Below, in pieces: positions 43,179-52,590 of a stretch of 64,000 nucleotides of DNA (positions are counted from its first letter, which is position 1; each line of letters starts with the position of its first letter). The stretch is taken from the NCBI RefSeq assembly GCF_001697225.1, contig NZ_CP014671.1:248001-312000 (forward strand). Reading direction: 5' to 3'. The notes beneath the pieces are model-generated. The model saw nothing but the letters and a program-made list of their open reading frames with translations. It was not told the origin of the DNA and made no database searches. Source of the stretch: Immundisolibacter cernigliae. GTDB lineage: Bacteria > Pseudomonadota > Gammaproteobacteria > Immundisolibacterales > Immundisolibacteraceae. The translations under genes and the position numbers were made by a program.

Positions 43179-44324
43179 ATGGCAAGCAGCCGCAATTTGA
43201 GCCGTTATCTGCTGCAGGCGGCGGCCTTCGGCCTCGTGGCGGGATTGGCGATCAGCGTGCTGTGGCCGCGCCCCCGAGTTGACTCGGCGGCGCCTGCGGG
43301 CGATCCGGCGGCGGTGACCGCCCCCATGGCACATACCGAACCTGCCGCAAACAGCTTTGCCCCGGCCGTGGAGCGCGCCGCGCCGTCGGTGGTGAACATC
43401 TACAGCACCAAGATCATCACCCGCTCGTACAACCCGCTGCTGGACGATCCGGTGTTCCAGCGCTTCTTCGGTCGGGCGCCGGTGCCGCGCCAGCGTCTGG
43501 AGTCGAGCCTCGGCTCGGGCGTGGTGCTCGACCGCGACGGCTACATCGTGACCAACCACCATGTCATCGCCGACGCGGACGAAATCCAGGTGGCGCTGCG
43601 CGACGGGCGCAGTGCCCACGCCAGGCTGATCGGGAGCGATACGGTCACCGACCTGGCGCTGCTGCGCATCGACCTGGCGCAGGTGCCGGCCATCGCGCTG
43701 GGTGACGACCGGCAGACGCGCATCGGCGATCTGGTGCTGGCGATCGGCAACCCGTTTGGCGTCGGCCAGACAGTGACGCTGGGCGTGGTCGGGGCGGTTG
43801 GCCGCGAAGCGCCCGGCATCAGTGCGGTCAGCGACTTCATCCAGACCGATGCGGCCATCAATCCGGGCAATTCCGGCGGCGCGCTGGTGAATTCGACCGG
43901 CGAACTGATCGGTATCAACACCGCCATCTACAGCCGCAGTGGCGGTTCGGAGGGCATCGGCTTTGCAGTGCCGGTCGGTACGGTGCGCCAGATCGCCGCG
44001 CAGCTGCGGGAACACGGCGAAGTTCCCCGCGGCTGGCTGGGGCTGGAATTGCAGGAACTGACGCCCCAGCTTGCCGACTCCCTGGGCCTGGACGACGCCG
44101 GCGGAGCGCTGGTGGCAGGTGTCTATCGTGGCTCGCCGGCGGCCCGCGCCGGCGTGCAGCCCGGGGATCTGTTGGTGGCGATCGATGGGCATCGCTTCCA
44201 GCGCGCCCGCGACGCCCTGGCTGCGCTCGCCACGCTGCCCCGCGAACAGGAAATCAGGCTGACCCTGCAACGTGGCCGACGACGCATCGAAACGCGCGCG
44301 ACGACCATCCGCCAGCCGGACTGA
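43179..44324 (+). CDS. HtrA-family serine protease, DegS-like with one PDZ domain
   Basis: The 381-residue protein has one N-terminal membrane segment (LLQAAAFGLVAGLAISVLW) without a clear cleavage site, so the protease faces the periplasm. The catalytic triad is H128 (VTNHHVIA), D158 (TDLALLRID) and S232 (NPGNSGGAL). A single PDZ domain follows at about 280-370. This layout is that of DegS, which cuts anti-sigma factor RseA in the envelope stress response; that role is inferred. GGAG lies upstream of ATG 43179. Confidence 0.92.
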   Translation: MASSRNLSRYLLQAAAFGLVAGLAISVLWPRPRVDSAAPAGDPAAVTAPMAHTEPAANSFAPAVERAAPSVVNIYSTKIITRSYNPLLDDPVFQRFFGRAPVPRQRLESSLGSGVVLDRDGYIVTNHHVIADADEIQVALRDGRSAHARLIGSDTVTDLALLRIDLAQVPAIALGDDRQTRIGDLVLAIGNPFGVGQTVTLGVVGAVGREAPGISAVSDFIQTDAAINPGNSGGALVNSTGELIGINTAIYSRSGGSEGIGFAVPVGTVRQIAAQLREHGEVPRGWLGLELQELTPQLADSLGLDDAGGALVAGVYRGSPAARAGVQPGDLLVAIDGHRFQRARDALAALATLPREQEIRLTLQRGRRRIETRATTIRQPD

Positions 44325-44356
44325 GCCCTTCTCGCCGGGATTGTCGGCGCAACCCG

Positions 44357-45799
44357 CTACAGCAACAGCAGCGTCGCCAGGCCCAGAAAAATGAAGAACC
44401 CGCCCGAATCGGTCAGCGCCGTGATCATGACCGAGCCACCGAGGGCCGGATCGGCGCCCAGGCGGATACGCAGCATCGGAATCGCCACGCCGGCAGTGGC
44501 CGCCAGCAGCAGGTTCAGGATCATGGCGGCAGTCATCACCAGGCCGAGCGACACGTTGCCGTAGAGCAACCACGCCAGCAGGCCGAGCAGACCGCCCCAG
44601 AGCACGCCGTTGATACTGGCCACGCCAAGCTCTTTCCTGAGCAAGCGCATGAAGGCCTCCGGTGTCACCTGCCCGGTGGCGCTGGCACGCACGATCATGG
44701 TGATGGTCTGGTTGCCGGAGTTGCCGCCGATGCCGGCGACGATGGGCATCAGGGTTGCCAGGGCCACCAGTTTTTCGATCGAGCCCTCGAACAGGCCAAT
44801 CACGCGCGAGGCAACGAACGCCGTCACCAGATTCACCGCCAGCCACGACCAGCGGTTGCGAACCGAGTCCCACACCGAGGCGAACATGTCCTCACCCTCG
44901 CGCAGACCGGCACGGGCCAACAGTTCGGCCTGGCTTTCCTCGCGAATGAAGTCGACCACGTCGTCGACCGTCAGCCGGCCGACCACCCGCCCCTGCCCGT
45001 CCACCACCGGCGCCGAGATCAGGTCGTAGCGCTCGAAGGCCTGTGCCGCTTCGCCAGCGTCATCCTGCGGCTCGAAGCTGATCACCCCATCACGGGTCAT
45101 GACCTCGCCCACCGAGTGGTCGGGATCGTTGATCAGCAGCGCCTCCAGCGACAGCAGGCCCTTCAGGTGTGCCTCGCGGTCCACCACGTACAGCGCGTCG
45201 GTGTGATCCGGCAGGGCGTCGAAGCGGCGCAGGTAGCGCAGGACTGCCTCCAGGCTGACGTCCTCGCGCACGCTGACCAGGTCGAAGTTCATCAGCGCAC
45301 CGACCGAGTCCTGCGGGTAGGACATGGCCGCGCGCAACTGCTCGCGCTCGGTCACATCCAGCGACTGGAACACGTCCTCGATGACCTGCGCCGGCAGGTC
45401 CGGCACCAGGTCGGCCAGTTCGTCGGCGTCGAGCGACTGCGCCGCCGCGCGCAGCTCGGCCGGGTCCATGGCCTCGATCAGCGATTCGCGAATCGCATCC
45501 GAGACCTCGATCAGGATCTCGCCGTCGCGCTCGGCCTTGACCAGATCCCAGACAAAGCGCCGATCATCGAGCGGCAGCGCTTCCAGAATGAAGGCGATGT
45601 CGGCCGGGTGCAGGCCGTCCAGGCGCTCCTGCAGGCTCGCCACGTGCTGCTTGTGGACCAGGCTCTCGACCAGGTCGTGGCGCGGCATGTCCTGCCGGTG
45701 CACAAGGTTTTCCACCAGCCGGTGACGCGCCAACAGTTCCTGCACCTCACGCAGGTGTTGCTGCACGTCGTCGGGGGCCGGACTGGCGGGCTCGGTCAT
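44357..45799 (-). CDS. mgtE: Magnesium transporter MgtE
   Basis: The 480-residue channel/transporter has an N-terminal superhelical domain (residues about 35-160, LHPADIAFILEALPLDDRRF), two CBS domains (about 160-285, with SYPQDSVGALMNFDLVSVRE and VVGRLTVDDVVDFI) and five membrane helices with the pore motif LMPIVAGIGGNSGNQT. In MgtE, Mg2+ bound by the N and CBS domains closes the pore. The start is ATG 45799; ten further codons are open upstream without conservation. Confidence 0.94.
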   Translation of the reverse strand: MTEPASPAPDDVQQHLREVQELLARHRLVENLVHRQDMPRHDLVESLVHKQHVASLQERLDGLHPADIAFILEALPLDDRRFVWDLVKAERDGEILIEVSDAIRESLIEAMDPAELRAAAQSLDADELADLVPDLPAQVIEDVFQSLDVTEREQLRAAMSYPQDSVGALMNFDLVSVREDVSLEAVLRYLRRFDALPDHTDALYVVDREAHLKGLLSLEALLINDPDHSVGEVMTRDGVISFEPQDDAGEAAQAFERYDLISAPVVDGQGRVVGRLTVDDVVDFIREESQAELLARAGLREGEDMFASVWDSVRNRWSWLAVNLVTAFVASRVIGLFEGSIEKLVALATLMPIVAGIGGNSGNQTITMIVRASATGQVTPEAFMRLLRKELGVASINGVLWGGLLGLLAWLLYGNVSLGLVMTAAMILNLLLAATAGVAIPMLRIRLGADPALGGSVMITALTDSGGFFIFLGLATLLLL

Positions 45800-45908
45800 G
45801 GTGGCGTCGGCTCGAAGTGGAAGCGCCAACGCCAGCGGTCGGCGGCACCGGCCGCTGCAGGCGCGGGCCGGCGCACATTATGCAGTGGCGATGCGGCGAG
45901 CTCGCCGC

Positions 45909-46784
45909 TCAGGGACAGGCTTCCAGCTGCAGGCCCTGCGCGCGCAGACTGTCGCTGGCCGCTGCCACCGCTGCGGCAGTGGCTGTGACGGTCCAGCGCA
46001 GCCTGGCCTGCGGCGCGTAACGCTCGCTGATCTGTGTCTGGATGGCCTTGGCGGCCAGCTCGCGCTGGCGACGGCGCGCACCATCCGCCTGCCCGTAGAC
46101 GCCGAGCGAGATTCGCACCGTTCCGTCGGCGGCGCGCAGACGGTACCAGTCGCGCACGCCGGCAGCCTGCAGGCGTTCCTCGATCTGCGTGGCGGCGTCG
46201 GCGGTGCCGGTCCAATAGACCCAGTGACGAGACCGGGCTCGGTCCTGAGCTTGCAGAACCGGCTCACCCAGGCCCACTTGACGCAGGAGCGCACCCGCTG
46301 CCTCGTAAGCGTCGCCTGCCAGGGCTGCGGTGCGGTAACAGACCGCGGCATCGGCAGGCGGCGGTGTGGCCGTGTCGGGCGCCGACGGGCCAAGCTTGGT
46401 TGACGGTGCCGTTTCGGTCACCGGCAACGCGAGTTGCGGTGCGCTCGGCTCGGCTGTGGTTTCGACCGGCGCCGCCAGCGTGACGATGGACGGCTCAATG
46501 ACCGGTGCGGCCAGCAGATTCCCGGCCGCAAGATCGGGCGGCGGCGTATCGACCTCGGCTGCACTTCCCGGATCGGTGACATCGGCGGCCATCACCCCGT
46601 CCAGCGGCAGGGAATCGAGTCGTTGCGGCGGTGCCGGCAGTTCGCTTAGCAGCTGCAGCCGCTTGGCCGATGGCGTGGGCGCCGTCGGCTCGGCCACCGG
46701 CCTTGCCGGGACGCTGAAACCGGCCATCCATAACGACGCCAGCACGCCGTTGAGCAGCAGCAACAGCCACAGCGTCGTTCTCAT
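45909..46784 (-). CDS. SPOR-domain protein
   Basis: The 291-residue protein has an N-terminal membrane anchor (MRTTLWLLLLLNGVLASLWM), a long proline- and alanine-rich periplasmic linker, and a C-terminal SPOR-like domain. The domain includes HWVYWTGTADAATQIEERLQ, then AAGVRDWYRL, and SLGVYGQADGARRRQRELAA. SPOR domains bind denuded septal peptidoglycan, so a cell-division link is likely. It overlaps coaX by ATGA. birA-coaX-SPOR is a common arrangement in gammaproteobacteria. Confidence 0.85.
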   Translation of the reverse strand: MRTTLWLLLLLNGVLASLWMAGFSVPARPVAEPTAPTPSAKRLQLLSELPAPPQRLDSLPLDGVMAADVTDPGSAAEVDTPPPDLAAGNLLAAPVIEPSIVTLAAPVETTAEPSAPQLALPVTETAPSTKLGPSAPDTATPPPADAAVCYRTAALAGDAYEAAGALLRQVGLGEPVLQAQDRARSRHWVYWTGTADAATQIEERLQAAGVRDWYRLRAADGTVRISLGVYGQADGARRRQRELAAKAIQTQISERYAPQARLRWTVTATAAAVAAASDSLRAQGLQLEACP

Positions 46785-47527
46785 TTTTCCTCCCGTTGCA
46801 GTATCTGCCCCAAACCTTCGAGCACCAGGTGCGGCGCCGACTGCAGGGTCGCTGGCAAGTCCGGTGCCAACCCGGGCGCAGCGCCGCCGGTCAGCCACAG
46901 CGCCGCGCCGGGCAGGCGCTGGCACCAGGCCTGCACGGCCCGCTCGATACCGCCCAGCACCGCCTGCCGGGCGCCGGCCGCCACGGCGTCTGCGGTCGAG
47001 CCGGCCGCAACATCGGCATCACTGCCGGTGACCGTGCGCCCCAAACCGGTGCGGGCATAAAACGCCTCGGCCATCATCTCCAGCCCGGGGAAAATCACCC
47101 CGCCCAGATGCTGGCCGTCGTCCCTCAGGCCGTCCACCGTGACCGCCGACCCGCAGTCCACGACTACCGCCGCGCGGCCCGGGCTGCGCGCCCATGCGCC
47201 GATCAAGCCAGCCCAGCGGTCGAAGCCCAGCTGCGCCGGGTCGTGATAGCCATTGCGGACATCACCGCATCGCGCGGTGGAAAGCGGCCGCAACACCGCG
47301 CAGCCCCAGCGCGCGCGCGCGACCGATTCCAGCGTGCCCGCCAGCTGGCCACGCACCACGGCGGCAATCGCCACCCGCCGGGGCGGTTCAAGGCCGGCGA
47401 GCACGCGCTCGCAGAACTCGGCCGCCTGTTCGTCACGCCATACGGCGGCGCCGGGTGCAAGCAAACGTCCGTGCGCCCAACCGGCCCACTTCAGGCGGCT
47501 GTGCCCCAGATCAAACAGCAGATCCAC
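46781..47527 (-). CDS. coaX: Type III pantothenate kinase
   Basis: The 248-residue ASKHA-fold kinase phosphorylates pantothenate in the first step of CoA synthesis. Motifs are DLGHSRLKW (phosphate loop), GFDRWAGLIGA and VVVDCGSAVTVD, and later GGVIFPGLEMM. The start is GTG 47527, inside the end of birA with a 17-base overlap. Type III kinases need a monovalent cation and are not inhibited by CoA. Confidence 0.93.
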   Translation of the reverse strand: MDLLFDLGHSRLKWAGWAHGRLLAPGAAVWRDEQAAEFCERVLAGLEPPRRVAIAAVVRGQLAGTLESVARARWGCAVLRPLSTARCGDVRNGYHDPAQLGFDRWAGLIGAWARSPGRAAVVVDCGSAVTVDGLRDDGQHLGGVIFPGLEMMAEAFYARTGLGRTVTGSDADVAAGSTADAVAAGARQAVLGGIERAVQAWCQRLPGAALWLTGGAAPGLAPDLPATLQSAPHLVLEGLGQILQREEK

Positions 47528-48506
47528 GCGCCGCCCTGACCGTCACTTCGCCACCCCACAGCGCGCGCCGCTCGCCGGCACAGTCCACCAGCAGCGCCCC
47601 GCTGGCGTCAATGCCGCGCGCCACGCCGCTGATCCGCTCGCCCGCCCAGTCGACGTTCACCGGGCAGCCAACCAGCAGGTCGAACTGCGCATAGGCATCC
47701 AGCCACGGCGCCAGCCCGTTGCCGGGAAATTCAGCCATCACCTGCCGCACGGTTGAAACAACCTGCGCCGCCAGCGCCGTGCGGTCCCAGCTGCGGTCGG
47801 CCAGGCGCGCCAGACTGGTCCACGGCTGGTCGATGGACGGACCGTCATCGACGTCCATGTTCACGTTCAGCCCAATCCCGGCAACCGCCCAGCACGGCCC
47901 CTGCGTGTCGCCCTGCAGCTCGATCAGGATGCCGCCCAGCTTGCGGCCGCCACACAGCAGATCGTTCGGCCATTTCAGACCCACGCCGGCGATGCCCAGC
48001 GCCGTCAGCAGCTGCGCCAGCGCAGCGCCGATCGCCAGGCTCAAACCCGCCAGGGCGGCCGGTCCAGCCTCGTAGGCCTGCGCCACGGATAGGTACAGAT
48101 TGCGCCCGAACGGCGAATGCCACTCCCGCCCGCGCCGGCCGCGGCCGGCACTCTGGTGCTCGGCCAGACACACACCCGCGCCGCCGCCGGCGGCGATGCG
48201 CGCCATCAGGTGGGCGTTGGTCGATGGCAAGGTATTGAACAGTTCGAGCGCATCCTGCGCGGCGGCCGATCCGGACAGCGCCTGACGCAGGCGGGGCAGG
48301 TCCAGCAGGTCGAGCGCCGGACGCAGCCGATAGCCGCTCGCGCGCGCGGTCACCACGTCCACGCCCCAACGGGCGAGGCTTTGCGCCTGCTTCGACACGG
48401 CCGCCCGGCTCAGGCCCAATTGCCGCGCCAGATCGACGCCGGAATGCCAGCCGCCATCCGCCAGCAGACGCAGCAGGGCAAGACTGGTGGCAGAAGGCGG
48501 CGACAT
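47511..48506 (-). CDS. birA: Bifunctional biotin-protein ligase / biotin operon repressor
   Basis: The 331-residue protein has an N-terminal winged helix (SGVDLARQLGLSRAAVSKQA), a central ligase domain with STNAHLM and the biotinyl-AMP motif GRGRRGREWHSPFG, KWPNDLL and GGILIE, and a small C-terminal SH3-like domain. It biotinylates acetyl-CoA carboxylase and can repress biotin genes. The start is ATG 48506. Confidence 0.94.
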   Translation of the reverse strand: MSPPSATSLALLRLLADGGWHSGVDLARQLGLSRAAVSKQAQSLARWGVDVVTARASGYRLRPALDLLDLPRLRQALSGSAAAQDALELFNTLPSTNAHLMARIAAGGGAGVCLAEHQSAGRGRRGREWHSPFGRNLYLSVAQAYEAGPAALAGLSLAIGAALAQLLTALGIAGVGLKWPNDLLCGGRKLGGILIELQGDTQGPCWAVAGIGLNVNMDVDDGPSIDQPWTSLARLADRSWDRTALAAQVVSTVRQVMAEFPGNGLAPWLDAYAQFDLLVGCPVNVDWAGERISGVARGIDASGALLVDCAGERRALWGGEVTVRAARGSAV

Positions 48507-48543
48507 GCTGGGTGCAGACCGGGCCGGCTCGACAAGGGGGGCG

Positions 48544-48617
48544 TGCCCCGAACACGATTCGAACGTGTGACCTTCCCCTTAGGAGGGGGACGCTCTATCC
48601 ATCTGAGCTACCGGGGC
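48544..48617 (-). tRNA. tRNA-Arg (CCT anticodon)
   Basis: The 74-base minus-strand cloverleaf has acceptor GCCCCGG with TCGGGGC, D-arm TAGCTCAGATGGATAGAGC, the anticodon loop with CCT, and T-arm CGTTCGAATCG. The 3' CCA is not encoded, unlike the other three tRNAs here, so it must be added after transcription. Confidence 0.93.
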
Positions 48618-48696
48618 GCGAGGGACGCCCGTCGCGAGGCACGCGTGGGGCATCTGAAACCTTACCCGAAGCTGCGCCGGCCCGTCCACCGGGACA

Positions 48697-49401
48697 TCAG
48701 CCGGGCAGTTCGAGCAAGGCCCATATCATCCCCGCCGCCAGCGCCAGGCACAGCGCCGCCCGCCACAGGGGTGCCATGGAACCCGGACGGTCCTCGTAGA
48801 CCCCGGGCGGCTTGCGGCCCGTGAACATGGCCTTCAGCAGATTCTCGCCGCGCCACAGGTACAGCAGCACGGCCGCCACATGCAGGCCCACGGCCAGCAG
48901 CAGCAGGTTGAAGTTTGTCTTGTGAACGAAGGTCAGAAAGCCACTGGTATCGCCCGCCACCAGGCGCGCCAACGGGCCCTCGTTGAAGATGTCGTCATTG
49001 GCGAACAGCCCGGTGCCGGCCTGCAGCGCCACCAGTGCCAGCAGGATAATCACCATCCAGCCGCCCAGCGGGTTGTGGCCAAGGTAATGCTGCGGCCGGC
49101 GGCTGAACCAGGCGCGCACGTAGGACAGCACCGCCCGCGGTCCCCGCACGAAGCCGGCAAATCGGGCGCTGCGGCTGCCCCACAGCCCCCACAGCAACCG
49201 GAACACCAACAAGGTCAGCACCGCATAACCGCAGCGCATGTGCCACTGCATGTATTCGACTCCAGCCTCGGCGCTGGCCCATGCGCCGCCAAGCAGCGCC
49301 ACCAGTGCCCAGTGGAACAGCCGCACCGGCCAGTCCCATACCGCAATCTGCCCCGTGTTGGGGGCTTTCGCGCCATCAACCTGTCCGCCTTGCTGTGTCA
49401 T
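48697..49401 (-). CDS. Cytochrome b561-type membrane protein
   Basis: The 234-residue protein has about four to five hydrophobic helices and haem-ligand histidines in PVRLFHWALV, EYMQWHMRCGY, FVHKTNF and AVGLHVAAVLLY. This is the bacterial cytochrome b561 (Ni/Fe-hydrogenase b-type) family, which carries electrons across or to the membrane. The start is ATG 49401 with GAGA just upstream; the frame is open much further but that part is not conserved. It is divergent from the glycosyltransferase operon. Confidence 0.87.
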   Translation of the reverse strand: MTQQGGQVDGAKAPNTGQIAVWDWPVRLFHWALVALLGGAWASAEAGVEYMQWHMRCGYAVLTLLVFRLLWGLWGSRSARFAGFVRGPRAVLSYVRAWFSRRPQHYLGHNPLGGWMVIILLALVALQAGTGLFANDDIFNEGPLARLVAGDTSGFLTFVHKTNFNLLLLAVGLHVAAVLLYLWRGENLLKAMFTGRKPPGVYEDRPGSMAPLWRAALCLALAAGMIWALLELPG

Positions 49402-49617
49402 GGTCTCGCCTGATGGGTGTGTTAGGGTGCCGGCCCGCCGTGCATGACCGGCCCGGAGTGTCGCCCCGCGCCGACGTGTTATAGCGGCTCCGGGTGCACC
49501 GTTCCAGCAGTGCCGCCGGCGGCGAGTCCGGACGGCGCCGTGGGAACCGACCGCCCTTGCCGACACTCCAAGTCCAGTCCCTGGCCACATCGGCCGGCGC
49601 CCAGGATTCACCACAGC

Positions 49618-50742
49618 GTGCATATCGCCGACGTCACGATGTTCTACGCCCCCACCAGCGGTGGCGTGCGTACCTATCTGGAACACAAACAGCGTTACCT
49701 GGCCACCCAGAGCGGCATCCGCCACAGCGTGCTGGTGCCCGGCAAGCGCCTGGAAAGACAAGGAGCGTTTCACACCCTGCCCGCCCCGCCCCTGGGCTGG
49801 ACCGGCTACCGGCTGCCGCTGCGCGGCGCACGCTGGACACAGGAACTGTGCCGCCTGCAGCCGGATCTGATCGAGGCCGGCGATCCGTATCGCCTGGCCT
49901 GGGCCGCACTGGCCGCCGGACAGCGCCTGGGCATACCGGTGATCGGCTTTTATCACTCCGACCTGCCGCGGCTGGTCGACAGTCGCTTCGGCAGCGGCGC
50001 GCGGCGGCTGGCCGAGCGTTACGTGCGCAACCTTTACACCCGCTTTCAGGAAGTCCTGGCACCGAGCCGGGCCATGGCGCGGCAACTGCGCGCAATCGGC
50101 GTGGAGCGGGTAACCGTGCAGCCGCTTGGTGTCGACACACAGGCGTTCCATCCCGGCTATGCCGATCCGGCGCTGCGCCGGCGGCTGGGCATCGGCGCCG
50201 ATACCCGGCTGCTGGTGTTCGCCGGCCGCGCCGCGCGCGAGAAGAACATCCCGCTGCTGCTGGCAACCGCGCGTGCCCTGGGGCCGGCCTATCACCTGCT
50301 GCTGATCGGCCCCGGCATGCCCCGGCCGCCGGCGCGCAATGTGACGGTCATTGACGGCTACATGCCAACGGCGCAGCTGGCCAGGCACCTGGCCGCCTGC
50401 GATGCGCTCATCCATGCCGGCAATCATGAAACCTTCGGCCTGGTGGTGCTGGAGGCCATGGCAAGCGGCCTGCCGGTGATCGGCATCCATGCCGCCGCCC
50501 TGCCCGAACTGGTCCTGCCCGGCACCGGCGTGCTGAGCACGCAGACCAGCTGCGACGGCCTGGTGGACGCCACGCGCACCCTGTTCAGCCTCGACCCGCT
50601 CGCCATGGGCCGGCGCGCGCGCCGGCGGGTCGAGGAACACTACGCTTGGGAGCAGACCCTGGGCAGTCTGATCGGACATTACCGGCGCCTGCTGGGCCAG
50701 CCAGCCTTGAGCCGCGGCGGCTCGTCACATGGCCGCCCCTGA
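49618..50742 (+). CDS. GT4-family glycosyltransferase
   Basis: The 374-residue GT-B enzyme has an N-terminal loop with glycines (YAPTSGGVRTYLEHK), FAGRAAREKNIPLLLATARA at the start of the nucleotide-sugar domain, and HAGNHETFGLVVLEAMASGL, the EX7E motif that binds the sugar nucleotide. The GTG at 49618 (AGGA upstream) is preferred; upstream codons are open but not conserved. The stop lies inside the next gene by 14 bases, so the three genes 49618-52464 form a tight operon, probably for a glycolipid or polysaccharide. Confidence 0.85.
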   Translation: MHIADVTMFYAPTSGGVRTYLEHKQRYLATQSGIRHSVLVPGKRLERQGAFHTLPAPPLGWTGYRLPLRGARWTQELCRLQPDLIEAGDPYRLAWAALAAGQRLGIPVIGFYHSDLPRLVDSRFGSGARRLAERYVRNLYTRFQEVLAPSRAMARQLRAIGVERVTVQPLGVDTQAFHPGYADPALRRRLGIGADTRLLVFAGRAAREKNIPLLLATARALGPAYHLLLIGPGMPRPPARNVTVIDGYMPTAQLARHLAACDALIHAGNHETFGLVVLEAMASGLPVIGIHAAALPELVLPGTGVLSTQTSCDGLVDATRTLFSLDPLAMGRRARRRVEEHYAWEQTLGSLIGHYRRLLGQPALSRGGSSHGRP

Positions 50743-51478
50743 GTCTGAACCTGCGCTGTGCGTGGTGCTGCACGACGTGGCACCACAGACCTGGGATGCC
50801 TACCAACCCTTCGTGGCCTTCGCCGAGCGGCTGGGCGTGCCGCTGACACTGCTGGTGGTGCCGGACTTCCATCACGCCGGTGATCTGCGCCGCCATCCGC
50901 AGTTCGTCAGCGCGATGAATGCCCGCCTCGCCCGCGGCGACGAGATCGCCCTGCACGGCTACTTTCATGCCGACGATCTGCCGCTGCGGGGCGATCCGGT
51001 CGATTTTTTCATGCGCCGCGTCTACACCCGTGAGGCAGAGTTCTATCGCCTGGACACCACCGCGGCTGGTGAACGCCTGCGGCGGGGGCTTGAGTTGTTT
51101 GCAGGGCTCGGCTGGCATGCAAGCGGCTTCGTGGCGCCGGCCTGGCTGCCGGGGCCCGGCACGCGAGCGGCGCTGCGGGGCTTGCCGCTGCGTTACACCA
51201 GCACCTCGCAGACATTGATCGACTTGCGATCGAAGCGGACGCACAAGGCACCCGGACTGGTGTGGAGTGCCCGCAGCCGGTGGCGGCGGGCCGTGTCGGA
51301 GCGGGTAAACTTGGCACTGTTGCGGCGCCATCGCGCGGCGCCCCTGCTGCGCCTTGGCTTGCACCCGGTCGACATGCAACACGCCGCCGCCCGGCAATTC
51401 TGGACCGATGCCCTCACTCAGCTGCTGACCTGTCGCACCGCGCTCACCAAATCGACCTGGCTGGACCAAGCCGCTTGA
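50729..51478 (+). CDS. DUF2334-type polysaccharide deacetylase-like protein
   Basis: The 249-residue protein has the NodB-like start ALCVVLHDVAPQTWDAY (HD pair), then GDEIALHGYFH with the histidine pair and GFVAPAWLPGPGTRAAL. This pattern fits DUF2334, a branch of the polysaccharide deacetylase superfamily. The start overlaps the glycosyltransferase and the stop overlaps the next gene. It may deacetylate the sugar added by its neighbour (inference). Confidence 0.82.
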   Translation: MAAPESEPALCVVLHDVAPQTWDAYQPFVAFAERLGVPLTLLVVPDFHHAGDLRRHPQFVSAMNARLARGDEIALHGYFHADDLPLRGDPVDFFMRRVYTREAEFYRLDTTAAGERLRRGLELFAGLGWHASGFVAPAWLPGPGTRAALRGLPLRYTSTSQTLIDLRSKRTHKAPGLVWSARSRWRRAVSERVNLALLRRHRAAPLLRLGLHPVDMQHAAARQFWTDALTQLLTCRTALTKSTWLDQAA

Positions 51479-52464
51479 AACGCACATTTCTGCTGATTGC
51501 GCTCGCGCTGACCGTGGGCGCAGCCATTCCCGTGTTCATTGGTGGGCGGGCCCTGCTCCCCGAGCTGCGCAGTCTGCCGACCCAGGTTTGGCTGGTCGCG
51601 CTCGGCAGCGTCACCATCGGCTGGTTGATCAATGCCACGCGCCTGCGGTTGGTGCTGGGCGGGCTTGGCCAGAAATTGGGCCTGCCGCGCGCCGTCGCCA
51701 AGGTGATGGCCATCGATTTCGCCACCAACACCACCCCGGCCGGCAGTGGCGGCGCGCTGGCGTACGTCTACCTGGTCGCCCAGCGCGGCATCAGCAGCAG
51801 CCACGCGGCGGCCATGTATGCGCTGGACCAGGTGCTCGACCTGACGTTCTTTCTGGCCGCGCTGCTGGTGATCGCACCGCTGTTGCTGGCCGGGCCCCGC
51901 GAGCCCCACCTGGGCTGGCAGATCGGCACGCTGCTGACGCTGTTGATCGGTGGCTGCGTGCTGCTGTGGATGATGGTGCGCGATTACCGGCGCGTGCTGC
52001 TGTGGGCCGGACGCATGCTGCATCACCTGCGTATCTCGGTCGCGAGACGGCGACAACTGGCGCGCTGGATCCTGCGTTTCCGGCATGGCCTGGGCCTGCT
52101 GCTGGGCCTTGCCCGCTGGCGCCTGGGACTGGTCTATCTGCTGTGCGTGTGCCACTGGCTGATCCGCTACAGCATCCTGTTCTGGATCGTGCGAGGTCTG
52201 GGCGAACACGTGCCGTGGTCGTACCTGTTCCTGACCCAGATGCTGAGCTTTGGCGCCGGTCAGGCGACCCTGCTGCCCGGCGGCAGCGGTGGCGTCGAGC
52301 TGGGTTTCAGTGCGCTGCTGGCGCCGTGGCTGCCGGCCGCCACGCTGGCGGCCGGCCTGATCGCGTGGCGCTGCGCCACGTATTACTGGCTGTTGCTGGC
52401 CGGTGCGGGGCCTTTCGTGCTGCTGATTGGACGGCGGTTGTGGCAGGAGCCGCCGCCGGCCTGA
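51475..52464 (+). CDS. YbhN/UPF0104-type membrane protein (lysylphosphatidylglycerol synthase TM-like)
   Basis: The 329-residue protein has about eight hydrophobic helices. The family pattern is seen in FATNTTPAGSGGALAYVYLV and the C-terminal LPGGSGGVELGFSALLAPWL. These proteins resemble the flippase half of MprF and often accompany glycosyltransferases. The start is TTG 51475, overlapping the deacetylase stop as TTGA. A terminator follows at 52533. Confidence 0.82.
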   Translation: MKRTFLLIALALTVGAAIPVFIGGRALLPELRSLPTQVWLVALGSVTIGWLINATRLRLVLGGLGQKLGLPRAVAKVMAIDFATNTTPAGSGGALAYVYLVAQRGISSSHAAAMYALDQVLDLTFFLAALLVIAPLLLAGPREPHLGWQIGTLLTLLIGGCVLLWMMVRDYRRVLLWAGRMLHHLRISVARRRQLARWILRFRHGLGLLLGLARWRLGLVYLLCVCHWLIRYSILFWIVRGLGEHVPWSYLFLTQMLSFGAGQATLLPGGSGGVELGFSALLAPWLPAATLAAGLIAWRCATYYWLLLAGAGPFVLLIGRRLWQEPPPA

Positions 52465-52532
52465 AGCGCCCGGTCGATGCGCAGGGCCGGGACTGACCGG
52501 CTCGAAACTGCCACCCAGCGGCGGGACATAAA

Positions 52533-52569
52533 AAAAGCCCGGCGACCGTTGACCGGCCGCCGGGCTTTT
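52533..52569. terminator. Bidirectional rho-independent terminator
   Basis: AAAAGCCCGGCG and CGCCGGGCTTTT are exact inverses around a 13-base loop. The stem is flanked by A-runs and T-runs, so it can stop both convergent transcripts (the membrane-protein operon and the aldolase pair). Confidence 0.9.
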
Positions 52570-52590
52570 CATCAATCGATCAGGGCGTTT

